Numbered from the stretch's first letter, positions 43,401 through 54,352 are shown. The stretch is 64,000 nucleotides of DNA from Paralvinella palmiformis (GCA_025642065.1 JAODUP010000269.1:486501-550500); one strand, 5' to 3'. Made by a program: numbers and translations. Notes: generated from the letters alone by a model not told the origin.

Positions 43401-46400
43401 TTAAATAATCCAGTTCCAAGTGCTAATTAATTGAGTTTTAATGGCCAGTGGGTGCCGCCATTTTGAAGCTAGACAGAGACCGGAAGCTCCTGAATGCTGA
43501 CGTCACTTGAGCTTGCATGAAGTCTGTAGAGCCCATATAAAAGTTTGTAAACAAGTGTGAACAAAGAATTATACCAGAACTAAATGGCACTGTCTTGTGA
43601 AAATTATGTCATGAATGATATACAACCATACCGGTTTGAGCCAGAAGGAAGCTTACAAGAGGAAGATAATTAAAATTGACTCAGAAATTAATGCTCAAGA
43701 GAAACTATAATCCATGTCAGTCTAGAGAGTGCTCATGTGACGTCAGAGCATTTCAATTTTCTCCTTCCTGCCTTCGAATCTGGCTTCCGGTGCAGCCGTA
43801 ATGGTGGCCCTCCAGTAATTTGGATTATTTCCCTATATCTATGATAACAGGTATATTTTGTGATTATTATTGTGGAATTTTTGGTTACCTTTTTCTGAGG
43901 GTGGACTCTCCCTGTAAGATGTCTACACTGACTTGAATAATGATAATTTTAAATATGGTGAATTAGCATAGTACCATATATTTACCTTATATATATTTTA
44001 CACACTAGATCTTTCACAGTAATTAATAAAATGTCCTGTGTTTTGATACATACCAAAAATACTAACACTTTATTTTACATGATTCTATGCTGTGCTGTCA
44101 TCTAGTGAATAAATATATTCTTTTGTGATCATCATCACTGGATACTGTTAGAAATATTATTAATAGTATCATCGTATTATATAGGTTTGGGAAATTAATT
44201 CTTTTTCTGTGCTTTCTCAGCATTGTGAGTGCAACAAGACTATTGTTTGAGACATACTTAGCCATTTTGACATATGAAGGATCATTTCATTGTCGACAGC
44301 ATGCTGATAATTAACATTAAAAACATGCAGTACGAGATTATTCTCCACACGAGTACTTGTTTGATATACACAAAGGACAACTATCATCCACAAAAAGATA
44401 AATATGTATGTGGATGACCGAAACAGATACTTTCTATTATGAAACTGATCACTGGTGCACATTTTTGGTGGGCATTTTCTTTTTTTCTGTTAGCATGCTT
44501 GTCTTCACTGATGTGTGGTATTTATATGCTGGGATATTTTATATATGAAACACCTATAAATTCCACTGAATGTGTAGCTGTTTATATATGTACAGCACTC
44601 ATTAGCAAACAACAAGTTAAATTAATGTAAGTTTATTTTATGAGAGATCATACGAATGAAGGATCTCTGATAATGTTTGAATCATTGCTAATTAGGTAAT
44701 AATTATTATAGCAAATTATCTGTGAAAACATCCATGTTATGTGACTGATTGATGTATGGACAATATTATACACACAAATGGTCTTTTTGTGTTATACAGT
44801 TGCTAATCTAGATTTTGGGGAATATACAAAACATCCAAAAACCTTTGATGTTTAGTTTGGCTGTGAGAACAGTGAGTTTGATGAATATAGTTATGAGGGT
44901 TTAAAACAGTCAAACTGTTTTGAAAATGTATTTAATATACCTCTTTTGCACTGTATTTTGCAGTGTTTTTTAATGTAAACTACAGTAAAATTACTCTACT
45001 GTTTGAGCAAGTACAAACTCACATGCCCACCATGGCAAGTAGGTTTCGAAATGGGTGTTCACCATGTTAATTAATTTACTTTTGGTTATCATTTAAAAGT
45101 ATGCAAATCTAATATGAAGCACAATTCTTTGCATATAATACCAAATAGCAATCAACCTTTTTTTGTGTTATTTAAAGTATGCAGTTTATCCAATGACAGG
45201 TCATCTGAATTCACCATTAAAGCTGAATTGAAAATAATTATTTAAATATTTTAGCATAACTGTTTACAATTTATATAATAACATTATGAATTGGTACATT
45301 TGTGAACTTAATTATTTCATTGCTTATGAAAATGTGGTGACAATAAGGAGGATAAATTGGATAAAGCTCAGTATATTTGTATTTTTTTACCTTATATATG
45401 TTGGTGGTCTTTTTGCTTAGTAAATATTTTCTTGTTGGCTAACAAACTGATTAAATATCAACAATTAAACACTATATATTTATCATATTTTACAGATTAA
45501 CCTCTTGAATGTTTGTTGTGCCTTTCATTCAGGTAAATGGACGTAGCCAAATTACATGTATTGGAGGATAAATTGTTCAGCTCTATTTTCTTTGACAGGT
45601 CTGGCTGGAGTTTATCACATAGCAGAACATTATGAACATGAAGCAAAGAGGGGCATTGAGTTCATATCTAATATGGCCAGAGCCATGTATGGACCGGACC
45701 ACTTTGATAGACTTTCACCAGCATTGCTAGTAGCTGAACTACCAGAGAAAATCAAGTTAGTCTCTATTTAGATTCTGCTAACCAGGTTCATGATTGATGT
45801 AGTTTTTCAGTTATCAGTTTTATTTCTTCATTTACTTTGCCAACAAGCAGGCTACAAATTTATTGCCAAAAAAAATCTATTCCTCAAATGCTGCTGCAAC
45901 AATGATTTCTTGTTTATTCAAAAATAACCTTGGGCTGTTTCTGGATTACGGAGCTGGGATCGGTGAGATGTCAGTTATCAGACGTTGATTAGCCACATTT
46001 GTTCGCTGTAATTATTTCTGTTGATTTTTCTGTTGGTGTATGTTTCTAAGGGGGTATATTTTATGCAGAGAGATCTAATCTGGAGCCAACAGAACATGAT
46101 GTCTACCTCATAATAAACTAATCATCTCCTGATCCTTGTTTATATTGTTTACTCATTAATGTGTTCTGTGCATTATGTATTATAAGCTGTTTCATCATGT
46201 TGTATTATAAACTGCTTCAATTTACTTTGTCAATTTCTATAATCAACGAGGCATTTTCTGTTGTCAGATTACCACCAATACTGTTGGTTCATGGTGACAA
46301 GGACAAGACAGTGCCTCTGGTGTCCTCTTTACATTTCGGTCAAGCATTATGGAATAAAGGCTGTCACGATGTGACAGTGTCTGTGCTACCTGGATGCTCT

Positions 46401-46496
46401 CACACTGATATCTGTATAGATTTGATGGATCCCAAGAGACACTGGTATGACGGTGTGATGAATGAATTGCTAAAGGGAGTGGAGAAATGTTTATGA
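37086..46496 (+). CDS. Alpha/beta hydrolase, isoprenylcysteine methylesterase-like, six exons
   Basis: Exons are 37086-37373 (ATG at 37116), 41530-41751, 41979-42062, 42268-42832, 45599-45755 and 46268-46496. All introns are GT-AG, phases agree, and the total is 504 residues. A hydrophobic N-terminal segment (about residues 6-28) suggests a membrane anchor, as in ICME proteins of the ER. The oxyanion region is YGGTW (123-127) instead of the common HGG. The nucleophile is in GHSAG (Ser197), the acid is probably Asp441 in GDKDKTVP, and the base is His474 in CSHTD. GLAGVYHIAEHYEH (376-389) is the lid region. Between the strand after Ser197 and the lid there is a long, acidic, low-complexity insert (about residues 255-365) rich in Glu, Asp, Gln and Ser. 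ICME enzymes remove the methyl ester from prenylated protein C-termini. Substrate here is unproven; carboxylesterase of another type is the alternative. The gene model is strong, the exact family name moderate. Confidence 0.9.
37436..37503 (-). mobile_element. LINE 3'-end fragment
   Basis: AATAATAATAATAACATTTG followed by TATATAGTGCCC and GAGGCACTTTATAGG is the same terminal sequence as at 34841-34935 (TATTTAATAAAGTGCCCT and AAGGCACTGTAC). It lies in intron 1 of the hydrolase and directly touches a SINE. Confidence 0.7.
37504..37690 (+). mobile_element. SINE family A, copy 3
   Basis: Head GTGGTCTAGCGGTAGC (A box) and GTTCAAATCTCGGC (B box), body CATATCTGAAGG and CTTTGGAGGTCACAC, end CACAAAAGTGGCCGTAAACC and an ATCATCATC tail. 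It sits in intron 1 of the hydrolase gene, same strand. Confidence 0.92.
37815..38545 (-). mobile_element. pogo/Tigger-like DNA transposon remnant
   Basis: The ends carry the familiar TATAAGTCGAC phrase: ATGTATAAGTCGACC at the left and, reverse-complemented, ACTCGCATATAAGTTGA at the right. On the minus strand a frame near 37960-37900 reads SFFADDNNDLDFEGF, an acidic tail like that of pogo/jerky-type transposases. The catalytic part is absent. A 12-bp unit (ATATGGTGCCC) is duplicated at 38448-38470. This is in intron 1 of the hydrolase. Confidence 0.5.
38846..40032. mobile_element. hAT-like non-autonomous element, AATTGG family, copy A
   Basis: The ends are CAGATATGGGGTCAATTC and, reverse-complemented, GAGACATGGGATCAAGTC. 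An exact 8-bp duplication ATTGGAGA flanks it (38838-38845 and 40033-40040), as hAT elements produce. Both subterminal parts are filled with the phrase GGAATTGGAATTGA in many variants. The middle holds a family C SINE, a TA run (39576-39606) and a conserved GATATTGCTATTTAGGAATG block. There is no transposase. It lies in intron 1 of the hydrolase. Confidence 0.9.
39229..39556 (-). mobile_element. SINE family C, copy 1 (longest)
   Basis: From 39556 backwards: GGTGGGCTAGCGGTTAAGC (A box), CACAGGTTCGAACCCGGC (B box), then GGCTCACAACATCGTGGG, GAGACAGCAGCGCC in reverse, ACCACTCCAACGTAGAGGC and GGATTCTCCCCGAAC at the 3' end. It is about 330 bp and is inserted in AATTGG element A. Copies 62207-62402 and 63488-63770 confirm it as a family. 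Confidence 0.88.
40043..40259 (+). other. Cysteine-rich open frame, unassigned
   Basis: Beginning right after the target duplication of AATTGG copy A the plus strand reads WRDGEIPTKGRVCYRKHCCG, then CRGRHAAGGYQCQ and a final SGKSFKT before a stop, about 75 codons with six closely spaced cysteines. Removing copy A extends the frame upstream to about 38811. It could be an exon or a decayed ORF of unknown origin. No family is recognised. Confidence 0.35.
40371..40396. repeat. (TA)n microsatellite
   Basis: TA run followed by GTGTGTG in intron 1 of the hydrolase. Another TA run lies at 39576-39606. Confidence 0.95.
40723..41007. mobile_element. AATTGG family, short copy C
   Basis: The right end GCATTGACCCCATGTCTG matches the right end of copy B. 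The left end (ATGAGCAGTCAATTCC) is a degraded version. Inside are CATTTGGTCAATTCCAC and the block CTCCGAGTACTTACTTGG with its imperfect inverted repeat, also present in A (39870-39905) and B (63220-63285). At about 285 bp it is a deletion derivative. Target duplication is not visible. Confidence 0.75.
42988..43187 (-). mobile_element. SINE family A, copy 4
   Basis: The minus-strand unit is nearly full length: a GATGATGAT tail at 42990, GTTTTACGGCCACTTTTGCG, GGGCCGAGCGACCTCC, AAGATTCGAACTCTG (B box reversed) and GGCGCC at the head. It lies in intron 4 of the hydrolase, opposite strand. Confidence 0.93.
43303..43917. mobile_element. TIR element with AGGGATAGTCCACC ends (PIF/Harbinger-like)
   Basis: The ends are AGGGATAGTCCACC and, reverse-complemented, AGGGAGAGTCCACC. 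TAA lies at both edges (TTAA before, GTAA after), which suits a 3-bp TWA target. Inside, 43584-43673 is a small frame with NDIQPYRFEPEGS, a motif I recall from proteins linked to such elements in invertebrates. The element has no nuclease and is about 615 bp. It sits in intron 4 of the hydrolase. Superfamily call is an inference. Confidence 0.65.
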
Positions 46497-47145
46497 TTAA
46501 AATTTTCTATAATAGAGTAAGTAGTGAAAACATCAGATGGTAATCATGATACTAAACACCTGGTGGTTAATTTGTATCGGTATCAATCACGGAAGAGCTG
46601 CAAATACTTAGATAATCTCACTCCACTACTCTCATATGATGAGCTGGTTTGTCATGTTAATGAATATGGCTTTAGTAAGATGTCTGCCTGGTTAATGCAA
46701 TATTGTTTAGACACAAATGTAATCTAAAATAATTGTGTGTAATTTATTATTATATCTGATAGCAGGTATACATGTAGTTACAGTATTGTTTATTTATCAC
46801 AAAACTTATTGGCCATTTTCTATTGGGATGTGTATGTTTATAAAAACATCTATAATTAAGTAACTATATTTAAGTGCTTGGCTCAAATGTTTCAAAATTT
46901 GGTGATTATTAAAATGAAATGTTGAGAGCAGTTTAGTTTCACGGGAATTAAGTTACTTTCATTTCATGATATTTAATTTCAGTATGAAACAAAATATAGA
47001 AATTCAGTGTGTTCATAGTTTAATTGTTTGGTTGAGGATATTTCAGGACAAGTGTGATTTGTACTATGTACATAGATACTTTTGTTGACAGGGATGTGTA
47101 CACATGTTGTGTTTTGAAATGGCCAATAAAGAATGGAGCCAATAT
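46497..47145 (+). other. Hydrolase 3' UTR with poly(A) signal
   Basis: After the stop at 46494-46496 there is no further coding exon. An AATAAA lies at 47125-47130 within GGCCAATAAAGAATGG and would give a 3' UTR of about 650 nt. Another AATAAA at about 47799 is a possible alternative. Confidence 0.55.
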
Positions 47146-49000
47146 TTAATAGCAAATAATCTCAACTCGTGGTTTCCTGTTTTAGTTTTAAAATGAATTT
47201 GTATTGTCAAATATGCTCAACATTATTCTGGTCTTTGACAACGTTTATTTTAATTGTTTCCAGTTTAACACTATTGTTCATTGTTTATAAATTGTCTCAG
47301 TTTACATATTTCACTATTTCAAACACATTTCAATAAGCTATGTCCATTTTATTGTGTAGTCTTTAAAAAGTATAGTCCAATTTGATAGATTTTGGGGTGT
47401 TATAACTAAAAGACCATTTAAGCAAGACTATTTATTCAAATAGTATTCATTTATTATGAACTGTGGGGTTGTCATGCCTAGTTCTCATGTTTTCTGTTTA
47501 TTTTATAAACAAACACATACGGTAGAAACCATTAAAAGTAGACACCATTAAAAACCGACCTAGTTGTGTTGAAATGTGTTGTTTCATAATCAGAAAATTC
47601 ATGTTGTGCTTAAGCATTATTTTCCAGTTTTTAGGACATGTTCTGTTTGTGTTCAGGATGGACGTAGATTGAATTATGGAAAGATATTTTGGTTTTCAAT
47701 GTTGATGCCACATTGAAATTTTTGTGAAAAGGTCTGTATTGTTAATTGTACTGTGAATGTTTGAATTATAGTTTATGCCTGTGAGATTTTATTCTAATAA
47801 AACTCACAAATCTATTTTAAGAAATTAAATACAAAAATATGATGCAAGATCACTGTGCTTTGTACCGGTGAAATGTTTATTTCCGATTTTTATTTGCATT
47901 CCAATAAATAGTATTTGTTAATATGCCACATTTGAGCCGTTTATACATGTTCAGTTTTCTAACAATGTAAATCTGTTCTTATTCATTAAATACAGAGTGA
48001 ATGACAATAGTGTTAAATTTATAAAGGCATACATTATGGTCAACTTCTACTGTATTGAGTCTAAGGAAGTTCACATTCCAATATTTAGGCAACCACTACT
48101 TTTTTATAATTATGTGTACATTTCAATGCTGCAACATTGATTTCAATTGATTTCTAGCAGTAGAAGATCTTGTACATTTTGGCATTAATTCAGATGATAA
48201 TTTGCACTTTAAGTATTGTCTCATTTTGATATCCACTATTCAGCAATTGTCTTTATTAATGGGTGCAAATAATCTTAATAATCATGAAGGGAAAGAAAGC
48301 CTCTAGATAACTTAAGTGAGAAGTACACTAAATCTGATAGTAACAATATTTAGATATTACTGATGTAGGAAGTAAATTGTCCTTGCTTGGTGTGGAACAT
48401 GATCAGAACATTGAACCAAGGATAGGAGATGCCCTGTTGACCTTTAGAAGGCATCATTTAAATGACACACACACACACACATATATATAGATATATTCAT
48501 AAAGTTGAATTAGCTCTATCAGTGTTTTTCTCGTGACACCTTGTTTAGGGGGTAAGTCGACTTAACTGAAGAAAAAACGAGGCCAATGGCCAATTTGAAA
48601 AATAGTTTATTAGAAGCATGGGTTCTTTGTCTGGTCTGTAGTTCACAATTGACCACTCTTCCTAGCAAATTGATGGACCTTTCCACTGATTTATGTACTA
48701 GTTTATTTGCTGGTAAAGTGGGCGGTCTTATAAGGCTGGGACAACTGTAATGGCATTGCCTTTGTTGGCATTTGTAACTAACTTTAAGTTCACAAACAAA
48801 TCATACAGTATTATTGCATGGTATAAACAGTTCCAAAATCTGATACTCCAGATAACACTTCAGCCAGACATTGTTAATGTCTGGTCTCTAAAACTAGATG
48901 GTAACCATACATAATGACCTTCAGGAATTAATGATCATGAATTGTGAACTGCTTGTTCGCCTAAATTCGCCTAACAGTACATCAGATCAGTTGGTTCTAA
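47146..49000. other. Intergenic, nothing recognised
   Basis: AT-rich DNA between the hydrolase and the hAT nest. Small CA and TA runs occur at 48466-48492. I found no gene, TIR or RNA structure. Confidence 0.45.
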
Positions 49001-49001
49001 A

Positions 49002-49900
49002 TTGCAGTTAAATCAATGGAATTTCAAAATCATAGATGTCAGCTGCTTTATGAATGCAAAACCGCCTGAGCCTACGAGACGGAATTCTAAAGATGGAAAT
49101 CCACCTGAGAGTGCATCAGTGTCCACAGATATTTCATCTGTGGAAAATATTCCATCAGGAACCCCATCCCCAAAATATTCAGGCCCAGCTGATGGTGACA
49201 AGCATAAATGTCTACCAGAGAAGAACAAACAGTATATAACACAGTGTATCTTTCAACAATCTTGGGAAAGGGTAAGTGAATGGTTGTTGATCATGAAAAT
49301 GGCATGTTCTGTAAATATTGACAAAGATTTGACGAGTGCCCGGACCAAGCATGCGAGAAATGAACCAGTGACCTAGTTACAAATCCCACCAAAGGTCAAA
49401 AATTCAAAACCACGAAAGTTCATCCTGGCACAAGAAAGCTGCGCAAACGTACAATGTGTGAGAGGAGACTGTTACAACTGGCTCAGTGTATGTGCAAGCA
49501 TATAATGCGGCCGACAGATATAATGCTGAAGCGAGGGCATGAAACTTATAAAGAAGTTGCTGAGAACAAACTACACATTGGTCTAAATGAAAGTAGCCAA
49601 TCACACCAACTTTGAGATGGAGATTATCATTTTTCGTGATCTGAGAAAGAAATGTGTCAACATTTCTAAATGGGATGCAGATAATTATATGTCCGGTACC
49701 GCATTAATTATTGCAATAGGAACATTTTGTTGGTGTGGTCAGGTTCAAGTTGTGTACTGACCTAACAAATTGTGTTGAGGATAACATTGCTAGACACATA
49801 CAGAGCTTCTTTGAAGAAAGCAGATCCAATTGAATGGTGGCCGCATGATTTCGCAAGCATACGACGGAACAAAAAACATGCCAGGAAAGTACAATGGTGT
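49002..49900 (+). pseudogene. hAT transposase remnant (ZMYM/ZNF862-like), 5' parts
   Basis: The plus strand has a Pro/Ser-rich N-terminal frame (49054-49270) that ends in QCIFQQSWER and a possible donor GGTAAGTGAA. Further on, at about 49853-49915, it reads AQAYDGTKNMPGKYNGVQAI, the strongly conserved hAT motif (usually GQGYDGASNMSG). Stops and shifts separate the parts. It is interrupted at about 49905 by an opposite-strand hAT and continues near 51840. Confidence 0.65.
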
Positions 49901-50008
49901 TCAAGCAATATTTCCATGGGAAAAATGGGTTTTTACCGGGAAGAAAACCTTTCTTCCTGGAAGAAATTGGGAAGAATCCTAACAATCCAAACTGATATGA
50001 TAAATAAT

Positions 50009-50039
<31 letters not shown>

Positions 50040-50307
50040 TCAATAGTGGTCTATTGGCCAAATCAAGGTTTCTTCTGAGTATCTTATAACAGAACACTAA
50101 CTTAGTTGTCTTCTCATTGCCGTATTTGTTCCTTATTTTAATATGGATGGCACCAACACTAGATAATATTCGCCCAATAGATGCAGATGATGGTGGTGTT
50201 TCTAGTAGTAGAGATGCAAGAGAGATGGATGAAGATGGAACACCAAATGATGCTGTAGCCTTCCACCACATTGAGGGGAGGTAGAGATTGTGCGTGGTCT
50301 GTGAAGT

Positions 50308-50489
50308 TGATGATGATGTTTTACGGCCACGTTTGTGCACATGATAGGGTAAATGGGCCGAGCGACCTCCAAAGTTAATGAAGCAAAGTCAAAGATTAAA
50401 TACCCTTCAGATATGCCCACGCCGAGTTTAGAACTCAAGTGGTAGTGATCTGTGATCCAACTCGCTACCAGTTAGAGCAGAGAGGCGCT
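50308..50489 (-). mobile_element. SINE family A, copy 5
   Basis: The unit runs from the GATGATGATG tail through GTTTTACGGCCACGTTTGTG and GGGCCGAGCGACCTCC to AGAGGCGC at the head. It lies inside the hAT transposase frame, between the LTTCIS part and the WWKATASFGV part, so it is younger than that hAT copy. Confidence 0.94.
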
Positions 50490-50929
50490 CTGGTCTGTGA
50501 AGAATGATCTGGGAAAGGGTGATTCAGTCACTTGATAAGAGATACAAGTTGTCAAATGTTCAAGACCGTGGGATGATATCCACTCTGTGACAACAATCAA
50601 CCGATCTGGTGATAGTTTAGCACCCTTGTTACTTGGTTGTAGAGCATATGACACAAGGTACTCCATTGTGATGACTTGGTTGAAACGTTTCTTGGTTGTG
50701 GCTTTGTGTGGAGCTAGAACTGGGTTATCCAACAAAGATAACCAGACATCACATCCATCAGCAATATTATTGTTGTCTGATTGACACAGATAAGTGGCAC
50801 TTGCTATGGGACGTAGTTGGTCAGCTAGATCTGAAACATTGCGAAAGATATTATAATCTTGTATTTTCTGAATGATGGATTTGTCAAATTCTTCTGAATG
50901 CCCATAAAAAGACATAGGAAATTCAACTG

Positions 50930-51245
50930 GGTGTACTCACCTTTTTTTCAACTAACGCTAAACTAATGCTCAACTTATGCAAATAAAGTTGAATTCAACT
51001 TTTGGAAAGCTACAGAATATTACAGTTGAATTATCCTCAGGCAAATGAGCTCAACTATTTTGTATACCAATGCTACAGTTGAATTCTTAGTTGAAAATTT
51101 TCATGCAAATGAGATGGTGGTTATTTCAACTTTTATTCAACTATTTACAAATAGTTGAATTGAGATGGTGGTTATTTTCAACTTTTATTCAACTTTTTTC
51201 AACTATTTTACATAAAGTTGAATTTGGAATTCAACCAGACAAAAA
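50930..51245. repeat. Dense AGTTGAA/TTCAACT repeat patch
   Basis: The 7-mer TTCAACT or its complement AGTTGAA and close variants occur more than a dozen times in both directions. The unit ATGAGATGGTGGTTATTTCA is followed by CTTTTATTCAACT and is repeated about 55 bp later at 51160-51185. CAACTATTTACAAATAGTTG is a perfect palindrome. It belongs to the subterminal region of the hAT element around it; subterminal motif arrays are known transposase binding sites in hAT elements. Confidence 0.8.
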
Positions 51246-51799
51246 GATCGGATGCGGCGACGTATTGATGACTAAACCATAATGGTATACACTCGCTACA
51301 ATAACTTATGGAACTCATGGTCCTGAGAGATGTGTACATAGAAGCTGCAGTTCTTGATGAATGTATTTAAGCACAATAGAATAAAGTGCATATATATGTG
51401 TATGAATAGCATGAAAAATATATTAATATTTGTCAAATTTGAAAATGGCAATCTAAATTTAGATTGTGATTTTGTACCATTTTTTGAGTTTCTTCCATTT
51501 CTTCCCAAAATGGAAGGGAAGAAAATATTTCTTCCATAATGGAAAAAAAGGTTTATACCATGGTTATTACCGTCCATGGAAGAAACATCCCAACCCTGGT
51601 TTAATCATCTGTCAAGTGTCATCCCATAAACGAAGCATTGAAAAATCCTCAACATCCTCAGTAAGAGTATTATGGACAGCACCACTTCTCAACTGAATAG
51701 ATTGATAAATAATCCAGCATGCATAACAAGTGCTGTTGATTGCATATGATCAGAAGATCCAAGTTAGGAATGCATAACAATCACTGATGTTCAAAGTGA

Positions 51800-52140
51800 T
51801 GATTTCCTCATAAACAAAGCCACACCTTATATCAATTCATTGTTGGAACACGCCGAAGGCCGTTTGAGCCGTCACACTCTTCAACCCAAATGAATGGGAT
51901 GATACTGATGATTATAGCAATCAGGAGTTTGATATCCTACTGCAACATTATGGAACAGAGGCTGTCTTAGAAAAGGATGGTGGATGCAGATGTTACTTAT
52001 CAAGAGTGGTCCATGTTCAGACCCATCTTCAAAGATACAATAGATACTGTCAAGGCATCACAACCTGCTCCTGCTGATCACCAAGATACATGTATATCTG
52101 TGAAATTCAGAATTTGTTCAAGTTAGCACAAATAATCCAG
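51800..52140 (+). pseudogene. hAT transposase remnant, 3' part of the outer copy
   Basis: The plus strand reads EWDDTDDYSNQEFDILLQHY followed by GTEAVLEKDGG, a pattern found in the C-terminal half of ZNF862/ZMYM-like hAT proteins (a target-type WP--NxxxFGxxEIxxLxxHYG block). It continues the outer hAT that starts at 49002. The rest of the C-terminus is not recognisable. Confidence 0.5.
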
Positions 52141-52895
52141 GTGATACCAGTGTCCACATGTGCTCTTTAACGTTAATTCTCAGTAATGAACCAGGTCAAG
52201 ACGTTTTTCCAGAATAGACTGGGACCAGATGTGTTGCATTGGTGCATGTTGATAGCCGTTGAAGACCCGGAGTTAAACTCAGTAATGTTTGACATAATAG
52301 TGGATATCTGGAGAGAAAAAACAATGATCTCATTTAGATCTATCAATTCAGCATTTAATGTTTTTGAATGTGTTTTTAACATAATGCTCTGCTACCACAA
52401 AACAAATGTATCACATTATGGTAAACAAATATTGACATCTTGTAGCTACAAAATACAACCCACAATGATATCTAGCACACATACAGTTTTATGTACTTAG
52501 ATGCTATATTTTGGTTTCTCAATTTTTTACATTTTATGGTTTGTACCAAAAACTGAGAACAAATGCATGTTGCAGGGTTAGGCCATTGAGTCTGCATGAC
52601 TATGCCTACCGCATATACTCGCGTATAAGTTAGAAGGTAAACACATTCCTAGTTTTATCGGTTGGCACTTGTTTCTGATGTGTGTGTTTACTCAAAATAA
52701 ATACATGATTTCAGCTCCTGGTTTTTAAAAGATAGAAAATTTACTTATTTAACTACTGCCAGGGAGAGACAGCGAATTCTCCATATTGTTAGAAGCAAAG
52801 GAGCTGCTCCCACCAGCAGAAATATTACCTAAAACTGTTTTGATATATGTGCTGCAGGGAACTTGGTGCGCTCATTAGTCGACTTGTAATTGTTG
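52141..52895. other. No gene recognised
   Basis: An open frame at 52186-52500 (104 codons) has no known motif. CCGCATATACTCGCGTATAA at 52609 resembles the pogo-type end seen near 38520. Nothing else is supported. Confidence 0.4.
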
Positions 52896-54283
52896 TGATT
52901 GTACATCATTTGTGATTTTCTTTTAATCTTCCAATCCATTCATACTAACTATGTCGAGCAAAAAAGAAAGTGGTTGGACGAATACGAACAGTATGGATTC
53001 ACGTGTATAAAGGAATGTGATGGGATTCAGCGTCCTCAATGCATGATTTGCAATGCTAAGTTGAGTGATTCTAGTCTAGCACCGGGAAAACTAAAGGAAC
53101 ACTTCCTAAAGCTGCATGGAGATGGAAAATACAAGGACAGAACGCTCGCTGAATTCAAGGTGAACAGAGTCAGTTTCGATAATAGGGCTACTCTGCTCTT
53201 CTCGGCTTTATACTCATCGACAAACCGATCCTCACAACATCGTATGAAATAACTCGACGAGACCACCGACGTTTCCAATCTAAGCCAGATTGTTGTATTC
53301 GTGCGCTATATGAAAGACAACGTGATAAAGGAAGATTTTATTTTATTTTGTAAGCCTCTTACAACAACAACAACAACCAAGGCAGTCGATGTGAATAAAC
53401 TAGTGGATGACTTCTTCAGAGACAACAATCTCTCGTGGAATATGGTTTCTGCAGTTTGTTCGGACGGAGTTACAGCCATGCTGGAACGACACCCTGGTTT
53501 TGGAGTGCTGGTGAAATCCGATGCACCACACATCATTGTTACTCACTGTGTTCTACACAGGCATGCGTTGGCAACAAAAACCTTTATAAGTAAGATCGAA
53601 GACGTGTCTGAAATTGGAGATATTTCTATACCTGGGGAGCTGAAGTAAGCAATTGCCATACATTTAGATGAACTCGCAAAGTGTCTTGATGGATACTTCC
53701 CCACCAAAGAGTCATATCCATCGTGGGTGAGACAGCCATTCACGTTTAGTGTTGCGACAGCAGATGTCAACGATGAATACCTCGACGAAATAATTGAACT
53801 TCAGAAGAGCCAGCTTCAACAGTAACTCTTCAGAACAACAACGCTCTCACCGTTTTGGTGTCACCAAATCGTACCATACCCTTTTATTGCTAAGAAATCC
53901 TTTGAGATACTCACACCGTTTGTTACAACGTATCTTTGCGAGCAATCCTTTTCGAGGTTGGTAGATATTAAAACTAATAAAAGGAACATACTTTGTTGCG
54001 AAAATGATATGAGAGTGGCACTTGCCAAGATGAAGCCGCGCATTTATGAACTTATATCTGAAAAGCAACAGCAAGTCACATTAATTTCCAGTAAATATTC
54101 AGTGAATTATGTTTTTGTGTGAAATTCATGTTTTATTGAATTCTTTAACACAGTCATTTTGTGCACTAATAAAATATATACCTATGTTTTAAAGATTTTT
54201 TCCCCCAATTACTAAGGGGTTCGGTGAATGCACTGATGAAGCTTGCAAGATTCAGTACCTCCAATAAGGTTAAGAACCACTGT
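52896..54283 (+). mobile_element. BED-finger hAT transposon remnant (ZBED5/FAM200/SCAND3-like)
   Basis: The plus strand holds a BED-type finger at 52985-53130: EYGFTCI-like (YGFTCIKECDGIQRPQCMIC) and HFLKLHGDGKYKD. A shift follows at about 53250 and then the RNase H-like core: LDETTDVSNLSQIVVFVRYM, VSAVCSDGVTAMLERHPGF and IIVTHCVLHRHALATKT. After internal losses a C-terminal part reads LDELAKCLDGYFPTKESYPS, LCEQSFSRLVDIKTNKRN and MRVALAKMKPRIYELIS. Near 54260-54283 is AATAAGGTTAAGAACCACTG, the reverse of a classical hAT end (CAGTGGTTCTTAACC). The left end was not found. Two deletions and two stops make it dead. Confidence 0.9.
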
Positions 54284-54352
54284 ATTATACTAGTCTACAC
54301 AGCAGTGAACATTCAAAATATAAAATACATAGAAATAATTAAAATACATGCA

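Larger units (their letters stand above)
49905..51598 (-). mobile_element. Second hAT element inserted in the first
   Basis: The right terminus, reverse-complemented, is CAGGGTTGGGATGTTTCTTC, a typical hAT CAGGG end. The left side has similar CTTCC/GGAAG phrases but its exact end is unclear. The transposase reads on the minus strand from 50915: SDLADQLRPIASATYLCQSD, VWLSLLDNPVLAPHKA and MEYLVSYALQP, then after a SINE insertion (50308-50489) FGVPSSSISLASLLLETPPS, ASIGRILSSVGAIHIKIRN and KLVFCYKIL, the hAT C-terminal dimerisation region. Upstream transposase parts are missing. A (TA)n run sits at 50016-50038. Confidence 0.88.

Noticed and set aside
44217..44630. Overlapping plus and minus open frames in hydrolase intron 4, one with a hydrophobic stretch
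   Set aside because: The hydrolase frame and phase join 42832 to 45599 without it. Codon use is intron-like and AT-rich, and no splice sites fit.
53301..53648. Domesticated host ZBED gene
   Set aside because: The BED-hAT frame has stops, shifts and large internal losses and keeps a hAT terminal repeat at 54283, so a dead transposon fits better than a host gene.
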